Shown: positions 25,975-37,100 of the stretch, piece after piece
Numbering within the stretch: position 1 is the first letter of the stretch
Layout of the letters: each line of letters starts with the position of its first letter
Assembly (NCBI GenBank): GCA_035236585.1
Contig: CP141135.1
Coordinates: forward strand, 59,731,690 to 59,795,689
Reading direction: 5' to 3'
Length of the DNA: 64,000 bases
Source of the DNA: Warburgia ugandensis
Taxonomy: Eukaryota > Streptophyta > Magnoliopsida > Canellales > Canellaceae
The notes under the pieces: model-generated
What the model was told of the DNA's origin: nothing
Databases searched by the model: none
What the model saw: only the letters and a program-made list of their open reading frames with translations
Position numbers and translations under genes: made by a program

Positions 25975-27388
25975 TAGGGGTGTAAATAGTCTTATTCCAA
26001 TCTAGTTCCATAGAAAACGAGAATTGTGCTATTAAGTTTTTAGATTTCTTGTTATTGTATCATTCTAGAGTTCGGTTCTTAGTCTGATTCTTGGATAATC
26101 AATGATTCTAATACATGAAAGGGCAACGTGATGCGTAAAGCACTAGTATATATGGGTTTTAGAGAAGTGGCAAACCACAAAGGGTCTATGTTATACAATC
26201 TTAAGTTGTATTTTTGTAAGAGACTATTTTCACACCTTGAACTCATGATCTCCAAGTCAAACAACAACAACTCCATCGCTGCACCAAGGCTACCCTTCAA
26301 CGGTTCTAATACATAAAAGAGAAAAAGACAAAGAATTAAGTTGTCAAAAGTTATGCTATGCATTAGTTTTGTTTACTTAACTATTTATATATAAGATAAT
26401 CATGTAGTTGCTGCTTAACTTTTATATAGGCAAGTAACAATACAGCATAAGAAATAACTTAAAAGTTAAAACACATACGATTCTCATAGATATAGCATAT
26501 AGAAGTCAAGTATGACATGAATTCAAAATAGACATGCAACTGTGCCTGAGAAGACAAAGAGTTGTAAGTGATATAATGAGGCTCTTTAACTGGACCTCCG
26601 GAACTCAAACTGAGGCTCCCACTCAAGACAACAATTTCAAGTGGTTAGTGCATTTTACTAGTCAAAGGTAGTTAACTAGAGTCTGAGGTCAAATTGGGAC
26701 ATAGGCAGGTTAAAAGGGAACCTTAGTTTAAAGAGTCTTTAGTTTATCCTTTCTCATATTTAAAAAGTAACATGTTTAAGACTTCAACCTTATTGTTGAA
26801 GAACATCAACTATGTTCTTTACAAGTAAAGACTTAGAGAAGCATCCTGTAAGTGTATAATAAAATCAAACATTTGTTCAGAATATTAAACTTGAAAAGCT
26901 AAGAAGGATTCACATGAATGAGGAGTTGGAGTAACGATATCTAACTTGCTTAGAATGTCTCAATCTGCACTCCATGTATCATTGTAAAATGCAAATTGTA
27001 TGATAAGAACCTTCTTGAGATGAATGATGCAAATAGAAAGTAGAAAATGGTACAAATAGAAAGGAGAAACCAAATATTGTAGACTTGTCAAAGAATACAC
27101 AATCATAGCATATTGAGATCATGCATTAAGAAGAATGCACTGTACAAATTGCCAAGATGCATCACATTCACGCACATTATGCACCCAAGAGTTGATTTAT
27201 TAAAATTAAATTACTAAGTTACAGTCTAATACCATGAAATTAAAATCACATTTAAGGATATTTCTCTATACTAATTAATATATTTTGGCTCTTAGTCCTG
27301 CTCCAGATAATGTATTTACTATCTGTTGCAATTGAATAACTACACTCTAATTTTTTTCTCTGCTTACTATCATTTTTTCTTTGGAACT

Positions 27389-27419
<31 letters not shown>

Positions 27420-27659
27420 CACAGAGCCAATAGGTCTTTGATATATACACCTTTTCCATACATATCTTTAGGAAAAACCCCACCTTCGCTCACTGTAAAC
27501 CATTGCCAAATGTATCAGGGTACACTCCCTTTAATATGCAAGCAATCTTGCATCCCCTAAAATGATTCGATGCACTATCTCAAACCTATGACCTATTTAC
27601 CAGAGAGGCACCTAAATATATTAATTTTGCAGTTCAGGTTATTAACATTTACACCTCTA
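25975..27659. mobile_element. Non-autonomous hAT element
   Basis: The left end TAGGGGTGTAAAT and the right end, read inward, TAGAGGTGTAAAT differ at one base. They are flanked by an 8-bp duplication, CTTACAAT at 25967-25974 and CTTACATT at 27660-27667, matching at seven of eight positions. The 1685-bp interior has no transposase. It contains a SINE (26122-26303) and an AT repeat (27391-27414). Confidence 0.75.
26122..26303 (-). mobile_element. Au-like SINE copy 5, inside a hAT element
   Basis: Diverged Au-type SINE flanked by a 16-bp duplication TTCTAATACATRAAAG at 26106-26121 and 26304-26319, with one difference. It inserted into the non-autonomous hAT element and is therefore younger than it. 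Confidence 0.85.
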
Positions 27660-28022
27660 CTTACATTTCAATTTGGGGGGTACCTTAAAACACTCATTCA
27701 GCCACCATCTCTACAATAAGTAGAAAATGCTCTATAGACTCAAAAGATGTCATCTTTGAATGCAACATATACTCTTTTTCAATGATCTGAATTGTTCATT
27801 ATGTTCAGTTTGCCTTCGGTTGGTAAGACACCAAAACTCATGATCATCGGATGATTTTGGTAATTTTATTTTTGGTTTTTAAATTATAATCATTGAATTT
27901 TTTAAGTGAAAAAAATAACAACTAAAAACATCAGATTGGCATGAATTATTAGAAAATAGCTTAAATATGGAGAAGGGACGGGATGGATGGATCAGATCAT
28001 CCAAAATTGGGTCGTGGATAGG

Positions 28023-28055
28023 GGACGTCTTGAAAAGGCGTTCTTTTCGACGTCC
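28023..28055. promoter_or_regulatory. GACGTC inverted repeat upstream of the NRPD7-like gene
   Basis: GGACGTCTTGAAAAG at 28023-28037 is answered by CTTTTCGACGTCC at 28043-28055, giving a hairpin with a two-base bulge and each arm carrying GACGTC. It lies about 135 bp before the CT repeat and probable leader of the next gene. A regulatory role is inference only. Confidence 0.35.
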
Positions 28056-28157
28056 TCTACAAAAACTCCCGAATAAGGGCTTTTAACTCTAAAATTATAT
28101 GTACATTCCTTTTGTACTTTCCCACTGCTGGGCTGATTATTACACAACCCCATTAGC

Positions 28158-28159
<2 letters not shown>

Positions 28160-28194
<35 letters not shown>

Positions 28195-28286
28195 GAGGTT
28201 TTGGGGAGACAAATTAGGGCATTTTTCCACTTCCATCTCCTAAAAGAAGAACAAAACCTTAATCTCGCTTTCTTCAAACTTCAAAG
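28160..28286 (+). promoter_or_regulatory. Probable 5' leader exon of the NRPD7-like gene
   Basis: A CT repeat (28160-28191) is followed by a leader-like segment ending at a splice donor CAAAG|GTACATG (28286/28287). The coding exon of the NRPD7-like gene begins behind an acceptor at 30680, only nine bases before its ATG, so an upstream untranslated exon is expected. Linking the two across a 2.4-kb intron is inference. Confidence 0.4.
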
Positions 28287-28299
28287 GTACATGATCTGA

Positions 28300-30660
28300 T
28301 TGCATTTTCTTATTCGTTTTATGAAGGATTTCTAGTATGCATGTGTCGTCTGCCGATTTTTTATGTTCGATATATGTTTTGCTCTGCTGTTTGTTTCCAT
28401 TTTTTGTTTGTTGATGGATTGGTTCATAACAATCAATAAGGCTGGACATATGAACCAGAGAGGAAATCAGGAAGAGAAGAAAACAGCTTAGAGAACCAGA
28501 GCTCCAAATAAAATCAACGAACTAATTTGTGAATTAATTTTATGAGTATGTCGTCATACTTATGCATGCATCAATCCATTAAATCAGTGGGAACTTCTTC
28601 TCCTCCAATCCTGGCTTCCAGCTTGGAACTGCTTTTCCGGGCCTTCTATGTAGACGCGCCAAAAGATTTGCTTTAGTTATTTTCTCATTGGAACTCCAAA
28701 TCCTTCCACGCTTCCTTTCTAACCTTACTTTCGCCTAAGGCTTTAGCTTGCAACGTCTTAACAGAGTAATAGTTGGAATGGTTTCCATCTGGAAGACATG
28801 GTGTAAGAGAAAACGGAGAAAAGAAAATCTGAATCATTCGTATTGTTCTCTGTTTAAATTGATCTCACATGCTTAAGGTTCATTCCCAATGCTATTGGAG
28901 TAAATTAATTCAGGAAGCCAAGTTATCTTGGTAGACCGATTGTTGATTCTGGAAAATGCATGTGGATTAGTTAAAAGCAACTTCTTCAGCTGGCTCATAG
29001 GTAAGCTTTCAGAAAGAATTGTATCCAACAATTAATTTTGTTCGTCAGATCTTCAGTTAAACTACAATCGAAAAGCCAAAGAGCCATCTTTTTCTTTTAT
29101 CTTTTTCCTGTCTCTTGTTACATTTTTTCTTCTCATTTTACTTTGTAACATAGCCGTGTTTTCTCATCCGTTTACCTTTTATGCTTTCCTATGACTTTGA
29201 TAGGTTCATAATTTCCCATTTCATTTGTTCTTTCATTTTCTTGTTATTTCTATTGTTTGTAAGTGTGGCACCGTTCAGATTTTTGCTTGGTTTCATGGTG
29301 TAGATGAAGAGTTATACATTATAAAAGTAAATAGAAGACAGATTAAAAGATCAGAAAAATAATACGAGATCTTATCCTAATAAGTGTATTGGACAGCTGT
29401 GCTTTGTAATTTAAAAAAAAAATTTATGTCTTCTGTATGAGACACCTGAATGCCTGTTTCAGACTGACTTGCTCAGTGGGAGGGCATAAATGCGCACAAG
29501 CACTCCACAAATACCAAAATTATATGTAATAACAGCAACCTTGTGAGTTGGATTTATCAGCATTGCAACAAATAAACCTATGATTTGATTCTGACTATGT
29601 CAACTTGAAAGATTGTTTAGAGCATGGTATGAAAACTGGTTCACTCTGTGCAGAACTCGGTCAAGTCAATATGGTTTAAAATCTTCCTCATTTTTGCCTT
29701 TTGGACTCTCTGAGTTTTGCCAAGTCCTAGATAAGAGCTTTTCTGGTGGTAAAAATAGGCCAGTATATCTGCCACTAAAAATTATAGCTTTTTGTCTGCA
29801 TCTGCTGAGTACTTGCCTCTGTTAAGCCTCATCAATTCCTTTTGACAAAGTATGCCTGTGTCAGCATTTTGAGTTTTGACAGTATATTAGAGTAAACTCT
29901 GTATTTTGAGTAGATGTTATGATTTCCTTACAAAGATTGGGAAGGTCCATCTCTTTCGTACTTCATAGTTTGGATACCCAGGCTACATTATTGTTTTTTC
30001 ATGAATGACAGGTACATACACCCATGAACAGTCTTGAACCCTGGTCACCCAGGTGAGAGACGACTCCTCACGCCATTGCAATTAGAAGGCTTTGGTTCTT
30101 GGATACCCATGTTACATGATCTGTTTTCTTTTGAATTTCTTCTAGGAATGTTCAGAGCTGATTCTATTGTTTATGGCAAAGTCATTTCAAAACTTCATAT
30201 GACCTATATTATTAACAAGATGTATAGGAGTAACAATTTACTGCAGTTCTTAAACCCATAATAGCACACTTCACAAAAGAGTGATTGAAGTACATCCAGG
30301 GAATCCATCTAAAATATATCCACTTATTGGTTGCAAAAGAAATATTCATGAGATTCTGAGTGGCTTTTTGGTATTGGTTTTGTAGATAATAGTTCGGTCC
30401 TTGATGTGGTACTGGAAAATCTGCCCTTAGGCTTCACATTTAGATTCAGACTTTATAGGAAATTGCCATATCCTTATGCATGTTATAGAATCTATAACAG
30501 TTGCCCCAGATTTCACTTCCATCTAAATTCACAATCAGCTTATTATTTCATGTATTTCATAAAATAAACAGTCTGCTGTTCTGCAAAGTTACAAGGCACA
30601 TTAGTGGGAAGTAGATGTTGTTTACTTAAATATGGAATATTGCATATTTTATCAAATTTT
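28300..30660. other. Probable first intron of the NRPD7-like gene
   Basis: T-rich DNA with no coding frame recognised. The only structure seen is the SINE-like insertion near 30 kb. Confidence 0.4.
29999..30098 (-). mobile_element. Short tRNA-like SINE insertion
   Basis: On the - strand TGGCGTGAGGAG (box A-like) precedes GGGTTCAAGAC (box B-like) by about 35 bases. The roughly 100-bp block is flanked by imperfect 29-bp direct repeats starting TTGGATACCCA at 29970 and 30099. The family is not recognised. Confidence 0.5.
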
Positions 30661-30689
30661 TTCTTGTGTTCTCTTCACAGATCCCAAAT

Positions 30690-31220
30690 ATGTATCTTGA
30701 GATAGAAATGCAAGGGAATGTGTTACTCCCCCCTCAGGAGCTACACGGGAAAGGGCTTCTTCTCCAGCGTGCTATCATCCTACATCTTCTAGAGGACATT
30801 TCAAACAAAAAAGCAAGCAAGGATCATGGTTACTTTCTCGCAGTCACTACCCTCAATAGTATTGGAGAGGGAAAGGTCAGGGAGCTTACAGGTGATGTGC
30901 TTTTTCCTGTAGTATACAGCTGTATCACCTTCAAACCTTTCAAGGGAGAAGTCTTACAGGGTATAGTGGACTCTGTCCTAAAGCATGGGGTCTTTCTAAA
31001 GTGTGGACCAATAGAAAAGATATTCCTATCAACAAAAGCAATGAAAGACTACAAATTCGTCCCAGGAGACAATCCGGTATTCTTGAGTGAGAAGCAGTCT
31101 AAACTTGAAAAGGATGGGCTGGTGCGGTTCAAGGTGCTAGGATGGAGGTGGTTGGAATCTGATAGGGAATTCCAATTGCTTGCTACTCTGGATAGCGATT
31201 TCCTGGGTCCAATATCATAG
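30690..31220 (+). CDS. NRPD7: RNA polymerase IV/V subunit 7-like (NRPD7/NRPE7)
   Basis: A single coding exon of 176 codons. The acceptor ATAG-free CTTCACAG at 30673-30680 supports starting at ATG 30690 (MYLEIEMQGN) rather than further upstream. The protein has the RPB7-type layout: an N-terminal RNP-like half with GKGLLLQRAIILHLLEDIS and the conserved IGEGKVRELTGDVLFPVVY, then a C-terminal OB/S1-like half with GEVLQGIVDSVLKHGVFL and PGDNPVF. Length and motifs match plant Pol IV/V subunit 7, which pairs with subunit 4 in the stalk of the polymerases of RNA-directed DNA methylation. Pol II NRPB7 is the alternative, but the diverged N-terminus and the LGPIS end favour the IV/V paralogue. Many such plant genes have an intronless coding region, as here. 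Confidence 0.87.
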   Translation: MYLEIEMQGNVLLPPQELHGKGLLLQRAIILHLLEDISNKKASKDHGYFLAVTTLNSIGEGKVRELTGDVLFPVVYSCITFKPFKGEVLQGIVDSVLKHGVFLKCGPIEKIFLSTKAMKDYKFVPGDNPVFLSEKQSKLEKDGLVRFKVLGWRWLESDREFQLLATLDSDFLGPIS

Positions 31221-32006
31221 TATACTTGGAGATAGCTTGTCTATGAAAAGAGATTTCGGTCAGTGTTGTCACTCCAGAGTGTTTTTTGTGGTTCAGTTAG
31301 TTTCTCAAATAGCTAGTCTTATGAGACAATAGCTGTAAAGTGACTGCTTGATAGCAACAGGAATAGTTCTAAGTTAGTTTTGAGTATCATCAAGAAACTA
31401 GTAAAACTTCTTTTCCTAGCTCTGAAATGTTTGTGAATTCTTTCACTGAAAGTAACCACAATGACAAGCTATATTGGGTTCTCATTGTGATTTGTTTTCT
31501 ATTTAACATAGTTCACAATATTCATTTCTTATAAACTCTATGTTCTTGCTCTTATTTGCACGCTTGGTGGAGAAAGATGTCTTACTCTCTTGATTAGCAT
31601 TTTTCAACAGTCTCATCTTCAGCGATATAGAACTTGTTTTTAAGTTCTCGTTACAGTTCATAATCTATCTTGAAATAATTGTGACCAAGAGAATAATTTA
31701 TTGAGTACAATGGCTGAATATCCTGATTTACTTTTGTCCTTGATTCACGGTTGGACATTACGACATTGATGCCTCTCATGCAATCAGTGCTCACTTAGAC
31801 GGAAAAAACAAGAAAGAACAGAAGAAATCCAAGATAACTGCTACAGCATATAATTTCTATAACTTTGGTCCTTTGGAGATCTAGATCTCCAACTTGAATA
31901 GCTGTAATTTTACAGAACCACTAGTCCCAGCGCAGAGTATCAAAATGATCAGTTGTAATCCAGGCAAGGTAGTGTCACAGTCTAAAACTGAACAATCTTT
32001 GGAAGT
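31221..32006. other. 3' UTR of the NRPD7-like gene and intergenic DNA
   Basis: AT-rich, no coding signal, ending at the target duplication of the next SINE. Confidence 0.5.
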
Positions 32007-32170
32007 AAAAAGGGCAGCCCCGGGCACGAAGCTCCCGCCTATGCGGGGTCCGAGGAAGGGGCAGACCACAAGGGCCTACTGTACGCAATCTTACCTTGCA
32101 TTTTGCAAGAGGCTGTTTCCACACCTTGAACCCGTGACTTCAAGATCATATAATGACAACTTTTACTGTT
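32007..32170 (-). mobile_element. Au-like SINE copy 6, 5'-truncated, youngest
   Basis: This copy is closest to the Au consensus and is flanked by a perfect 17-bp duplication GAACAATCTTTGGAAGT at 31990-32006 and 32171-32187. On the - strand it starts inside box A: the usual GGGGAGCC start is missing, so it is 5'-truncated by about 20 bases. The 3' end is complete. Confidence 0.92.
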
Positions 32171-32716
32171 GAACAATCTTTGGAAGTCTGTTAAAAAAAT
32201 TTCTGTCTGCATTGTGGAGCTTCAAAGTTTTAGTTGCAGCTGCTCCTTAGGCTATGACTAGAGACTCACAAATTATGAACTACCAAAGTACTGTAGTTCA
32301 CTGTTTATTTTTTTGCTTGAGTCCTATTCTCTGGATAGTTCAAGCATAGTCCCTAATCTTTTGCAAGCACTACATCAGTTGTTGTGAACATGCTTATCAA
32401 TTCTAACTATGGTTCGCATATCATGTAGTGTGAACCAAACCCGAATTTGATTGAAACTGAGATATTGATGCAACCGTTTGTATCAGAAAGATTCTTATTG
32501 CAAAGAGGCTGACAATAAGTTCTTTCATAATTGACAATTTCTTGTATTTCAGAAATGTTTGCTATTAGATGCTGAAATAACTCATGTCAAGCATTTTTTA
32601 TTATCCAGTTGAATGATTCTGCCATACTAATAGGGGCGGCAAAATATGACACGACATGATAACACGACTTGAACCCGACAAGAATTTAGCGGGTTCGGGT
32701 TGAGTCTTATCGTGTT

Positions 32717-32749
32717 CGTGTCATTTTTGGGTGACCCAAAAATGACACG
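32717..32749. repeat. Perfect 33-bp palindrome in the hAT left subterminal region
   Basis: CGTGTCATTTTTGGGT is followed by one G and then its exact reverse complement. CGTGTC words recur through both subterminal regions, so this may be a doubled transposase-binding site. Confidence 0.85.
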
Positions 32750-32851
32750 CTAAAAATCGTGTGTGTTCGAGTTAATGAATTTGACTTGTCGTATCGACTT
32801 GTTTGACACGCGACCTATTTACTCATGACCTTGACAGTGACACGATTTGAA

Positions 32852-33053
32852 AATATAGGACGGTTCATGAGTAATCGTCCTATATTACTAGTTATATAGG
32901 ACGGCTATTCACAAACCATCCTATATTTTCAATTATATATAGGACGGCTATTCACAAACCGTCCTATATTAATAGTTATGTATAGGACGGCTATTCACAA
33001 ACCGTTCTATATTACTAGTTATATAGGATGGCTATTCACAAACCGTCATATAT
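32852..33053. repeat. Palindrome array 1 (5 units)
   Basis: Five units of the form ATAGGACGGCTATTCACAAACC ending GTCCTATA-like, spaced 36-46 bp. Each unit is itself an inverted repeat (ATAGGACGG...CCGTCCTAT). It lies between the left subterminal region and the Ulp1-type gene. Confidence 0.9.
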
Positions 33054-33673
33054 TACTAAGTTATATTAGAGGGTTCTTTTGGAGCCACTGTTAGTGAGTT
33101 ATTCTCACACATATAATATAAAGATATTCTCAGAGGAACAGCTTCTTTCAGGTTCTCGTTGACATTCGTGTGCATCTTAGAGAATATGAAAAGAAAGCAA
33201 AGACATGAGAGTGACAAACTATAAACAGGAATTCACAAAATATAATCCAAAAATCTGTGATTCAAGATCTGAATGAAGCAGGATTTCCTGAAATGTAAGC
33301 CGAAGCAACTTCACCTTCCAGTTTGCAAGCTTATGATAAAACACATTTGATTGGCAATAGATAAGTGAAAGCTTGCAAACATGATATGATTACAACGAGT
33401 GGAACTTCCTCATCCCTCTTTTTGTTCATGCAAACAATTGTGTCTTCTGATTGTCAGAAACTTGGTAGCTCAGAATCATGGGCTCCAATCATCACAATTG
33501 CCCAACATATCAATCACTTAGCACCATCTCCATGACTATATCATTCCAATTGTCAATAGGCCCAGGCAGGCACCAATGCAGACAATCATTCTGAACTTTG
33601 ACATTTTTAATTTTATCCTCAGCAAATGGATAAAATTGCCTGTATAGGCCGGGATGTCCATCATGTCTCGATT

Positions 33674-33990
33674 CAAAACACCAACTTCACAATCACATCA
33701 TTGAAATTTGAAAGTTTATTGGTATCATGTTCATATGAATCATCATATCTACAACTTCAGTATATATAAGTAATTTCAATCATCAACCTCCATTCCATAT
33801 ATGCCTCCCTCTCCAATACATGATACAATACATGATATCAACCACCCATACTGTATCTGTAGACTGTATGTACATACATGATACAATACAACCCATCTGC
33901 TGATCTAAGCCATCATTGAAAATTGATGATCAACCCATCTGCTGATCAAAACACCAACTTCACAATCACATCATTGAAATTTGAAAGTTT
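33674..33990. repeat. 44-bp direct duplication
   Basis: An identical segment beginning CAAAACACCAACTTCACAAT occurs at about 33674-33717 and 33947-33990, in the noncoding part of the composite element downstream of the Ulp1-type gene. Confidence 0.75.
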
Positions 33991-34153
33991 GAAACAAAGA
34001 AAGCACATACATTGATACAGTGCACTTCAATTATTCAATCAAAAGAAAAATAGAACACATTCATTGAAATGAACTGATCTTTGTATTATATTTAAGTAAA
34101 ATGTATATACATGAATGATAATATACATTCATTTATAATTTTACATCACTGAA

Positions 34154-37100
34154 CTACAAATTAAAATTCATAATATGATATGTCCATTCCATTCTAATAT
34201 CATCTAGATCCAACTGGGAGTAACTCTTGGTTCCAAAATTTGCCTGCAAGAAACATATAATAACTTAGTTCAGAGATCAGACATATAATCTTGGATTCAG
34301 TCAGGAAATATACAAATCAAAAGTGTAACTTTGGTCAGTAAGTCTAAGTGTTACCTTTCTCAATTGTGAGACTGTAACTCCATTGCGAATGAGGGTTCTC
34401 ATGTATCTAAGAACATAATATCCACACTCCCAATCTGATTTTTGGTTAGGGCACTGCAGAACAATGCCACCAAAGATAACAGAAAAGTTTCAAAATATAA
34501 TTTCTAATAAGTTCAGGTTTAAAATTATATCAAAGAGTCTAAAGAGTAGTAATTAGTAAACTGTACCTTGGCCTTCTTCCAGTTGAGTTTTGGTGGGTGG
34601 TGAATGCCTTCCCTCTCATCCCATTTATACCATGCTCTACACACATATAATTGAAAAGCATTAGATTATGAATATTATTATAGTTGCCAGGTGAGTAGTT
34701 ATATTATAATAAAAGGAATAATAAAGACTTACTTGTTTATAATTTCCATAAGGTGTTCTCGAATGTGTGCTCCACATGAATAAAAAAAAATTGCATGGCC
34801 ACCATGCACATCCAAAGCTAGCAACATCCAATGGGACCTATAAAAATAATAATTCAATTGAATTTTCTCTAATCTTAACTGATATAGTATTCATGTGTAT
34901 GAATTGTGAAATTAAAATGGCATAATTAAGCAACCTATGTTACAATGTACCCGCTATTGTAGGGAATCAGTAAGGCTTGCCCCTTCGCACAACTCATGAG
35001 ACTAGGAATGATATCTTCAGTTTGTTTGTCCTTAGGCAAATAGTTCAATTGAAAGACAAGAGAAGGGTCAAGGAACTTGTAAATGTCCTTGACCTCTAGT
35101 CTTTACAAGCTATCATGCAAATACCTGCATTTGGAATTTGGGTTAATGTCAAATAATTATTAAGTTTTATTAAAAAAGCAAGTATTAAGTAATGTTACAT
35201 TGATTCGTAAGTCTTAACTCTAATAGAGCAGTTACACGACGTATCCTATATAGACTATGATGTGCATGTACTCCAATTGATCTATATTACATATGGCTAA
35301 GAGGTCTTCCTTGAAGAGTGGAACCTCAACCACATCGTTTGAAAGCACACCGGCCTCTATCCTTACAGGATTCATTGTATTTGTGTTGCTTTCATTGGCC
35401 AGTCTTTACAGTACCCTTAGGAATGGAGGTGTGTTAGGTGGAACCTTCACCTGATCCCTACACTGTAGATGTAATCATGTAACATTTTAGAAATTAGTAA
35501 TGAATATATACAACATATACTGATATACTAGTAGATATAAAAGAAGAGACACAATGAGGTAAAATTAGAATATTTTATAATATAACATTGTGACTACTGA
35601 CTTGTGACTTGTGAGTAGTGACTAGTGAGCACCTAACAAGTGCTTTGAACTTGTTAGTTGTTGCATCGTTCAAGTTCACATGTAACATGATACAACGATG
35701 CAAAAATATAGAACTAGTACTACATGGGAAGGCTGGGATGTGGCTACACTTGCTACTACGCCAAAATTTGCCGGCAGCAAGGTTTGCTTCAATTGCCCAT
35801 TGTGCTGCTTTTGGTGATCCGACATGTTGCAGACAATATTAATCAATGAATAATTTAGGACGACTTAAAAAAAGATAGGAGAAAATGAAGCCATGACTAC
35901 AGTTAGTATATATGTACCTTGGAATTGGATATCATTGGTTTTATGTGTTTCTCTGGCCAACACACATGATATCTAATTGCATCCCCAATAGTTTCAACAT
36001 CACCCCCTTCGACTGGAAATGGATGGGGAGCATCTAGTTGAATGGCAGCAGTGATGCACACACGCTTAGTGTGTGGAGGTATCAACTTACCATGCAAGGT
36101 GGCGGAAGTCATGGGCCGAACCTCATACAGTGTTGCCACAGCCACATGGTTCTCAAATGTATGTAGCTGCAACATGCACTGACCCACCTGCATTTGAGAA
36201 ATGACATATATATAATAATTAGTGATGTAATGTAAAGTGTAAACTAAAAAGGTTAGTAAATAAGTAACATTGTAAAACTAAACAAGTGAATATACATACC
36301 TCACTGATTGGGAGTACTTGTTCTGCCACCTCTTCATCTGATGGAGGATTAGGAGTAGGAGTGCAGCTATTATTAAATTGGGGTGGTTGAACTTGAGATT
36401 GAGCTTCAGCTTGAGGGCCGCCAACATCCTCACATGAGGTTCTTCCGCCACCTTGGATTTCCTTCAACAGTTGATCTTTGATCTTGCTATATATCTCCAC
36501 AACTGTTTGCTTCTTCCATTCTTCCAATTCTTGTAGCGTAGGAACCTTTTGTTTTGGGAAGAATTTGGAAGGAACAACACCTCGACCTTGGCCCCTTACT
36601 CAGCCAGGGTGCTCATTCTTGTTACCCATTGCCCTATACAGGATGTCCCCCTTTGCAGCAGTGCTGCTAAGAGTCCCTGTAGTTGCACTTGCACTCTCTT
36701 GGGTCAACTCTTCCTGCACACATAAAGATCATAGCATAATAAAATCACTATTATATATGTAATATTTAAATAATATGCTATGCAAGGGTGTAAAAGTATA
36801 AAAGTATTTAACTAGGCAGTATGCAGATAAAGTAAAAGTATAAAACTTAAAGTCTTAAACCACTTACAATTCTTGAAGCAATTGCTGCAGTTGTCTCGTT
36901 GGCAAAGGTATGGGAGTTACGCCCTTTCGAATGTGCCATTTTCATTAGAATAGCACGGTCGATGGGCTCCGTTGTCCCACCTTCTTTTGCTGTAATAAGA
37001 GACACTAAGTTAGAGTTAATAAATAAAAATCTACTATGATTAGACAAATGGAATGTGACATGATATACTTACTACATCTGCCTCTAATCGTGCATAGCCA

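Noticed and set aside
32852-33053. CRISPR-like array (repeats with spacers)
   Set aside because: The units are palindromic, the spacers are short and AT-rich, and this is a plant transposon; there is no resemblance to a CRISPR locus.
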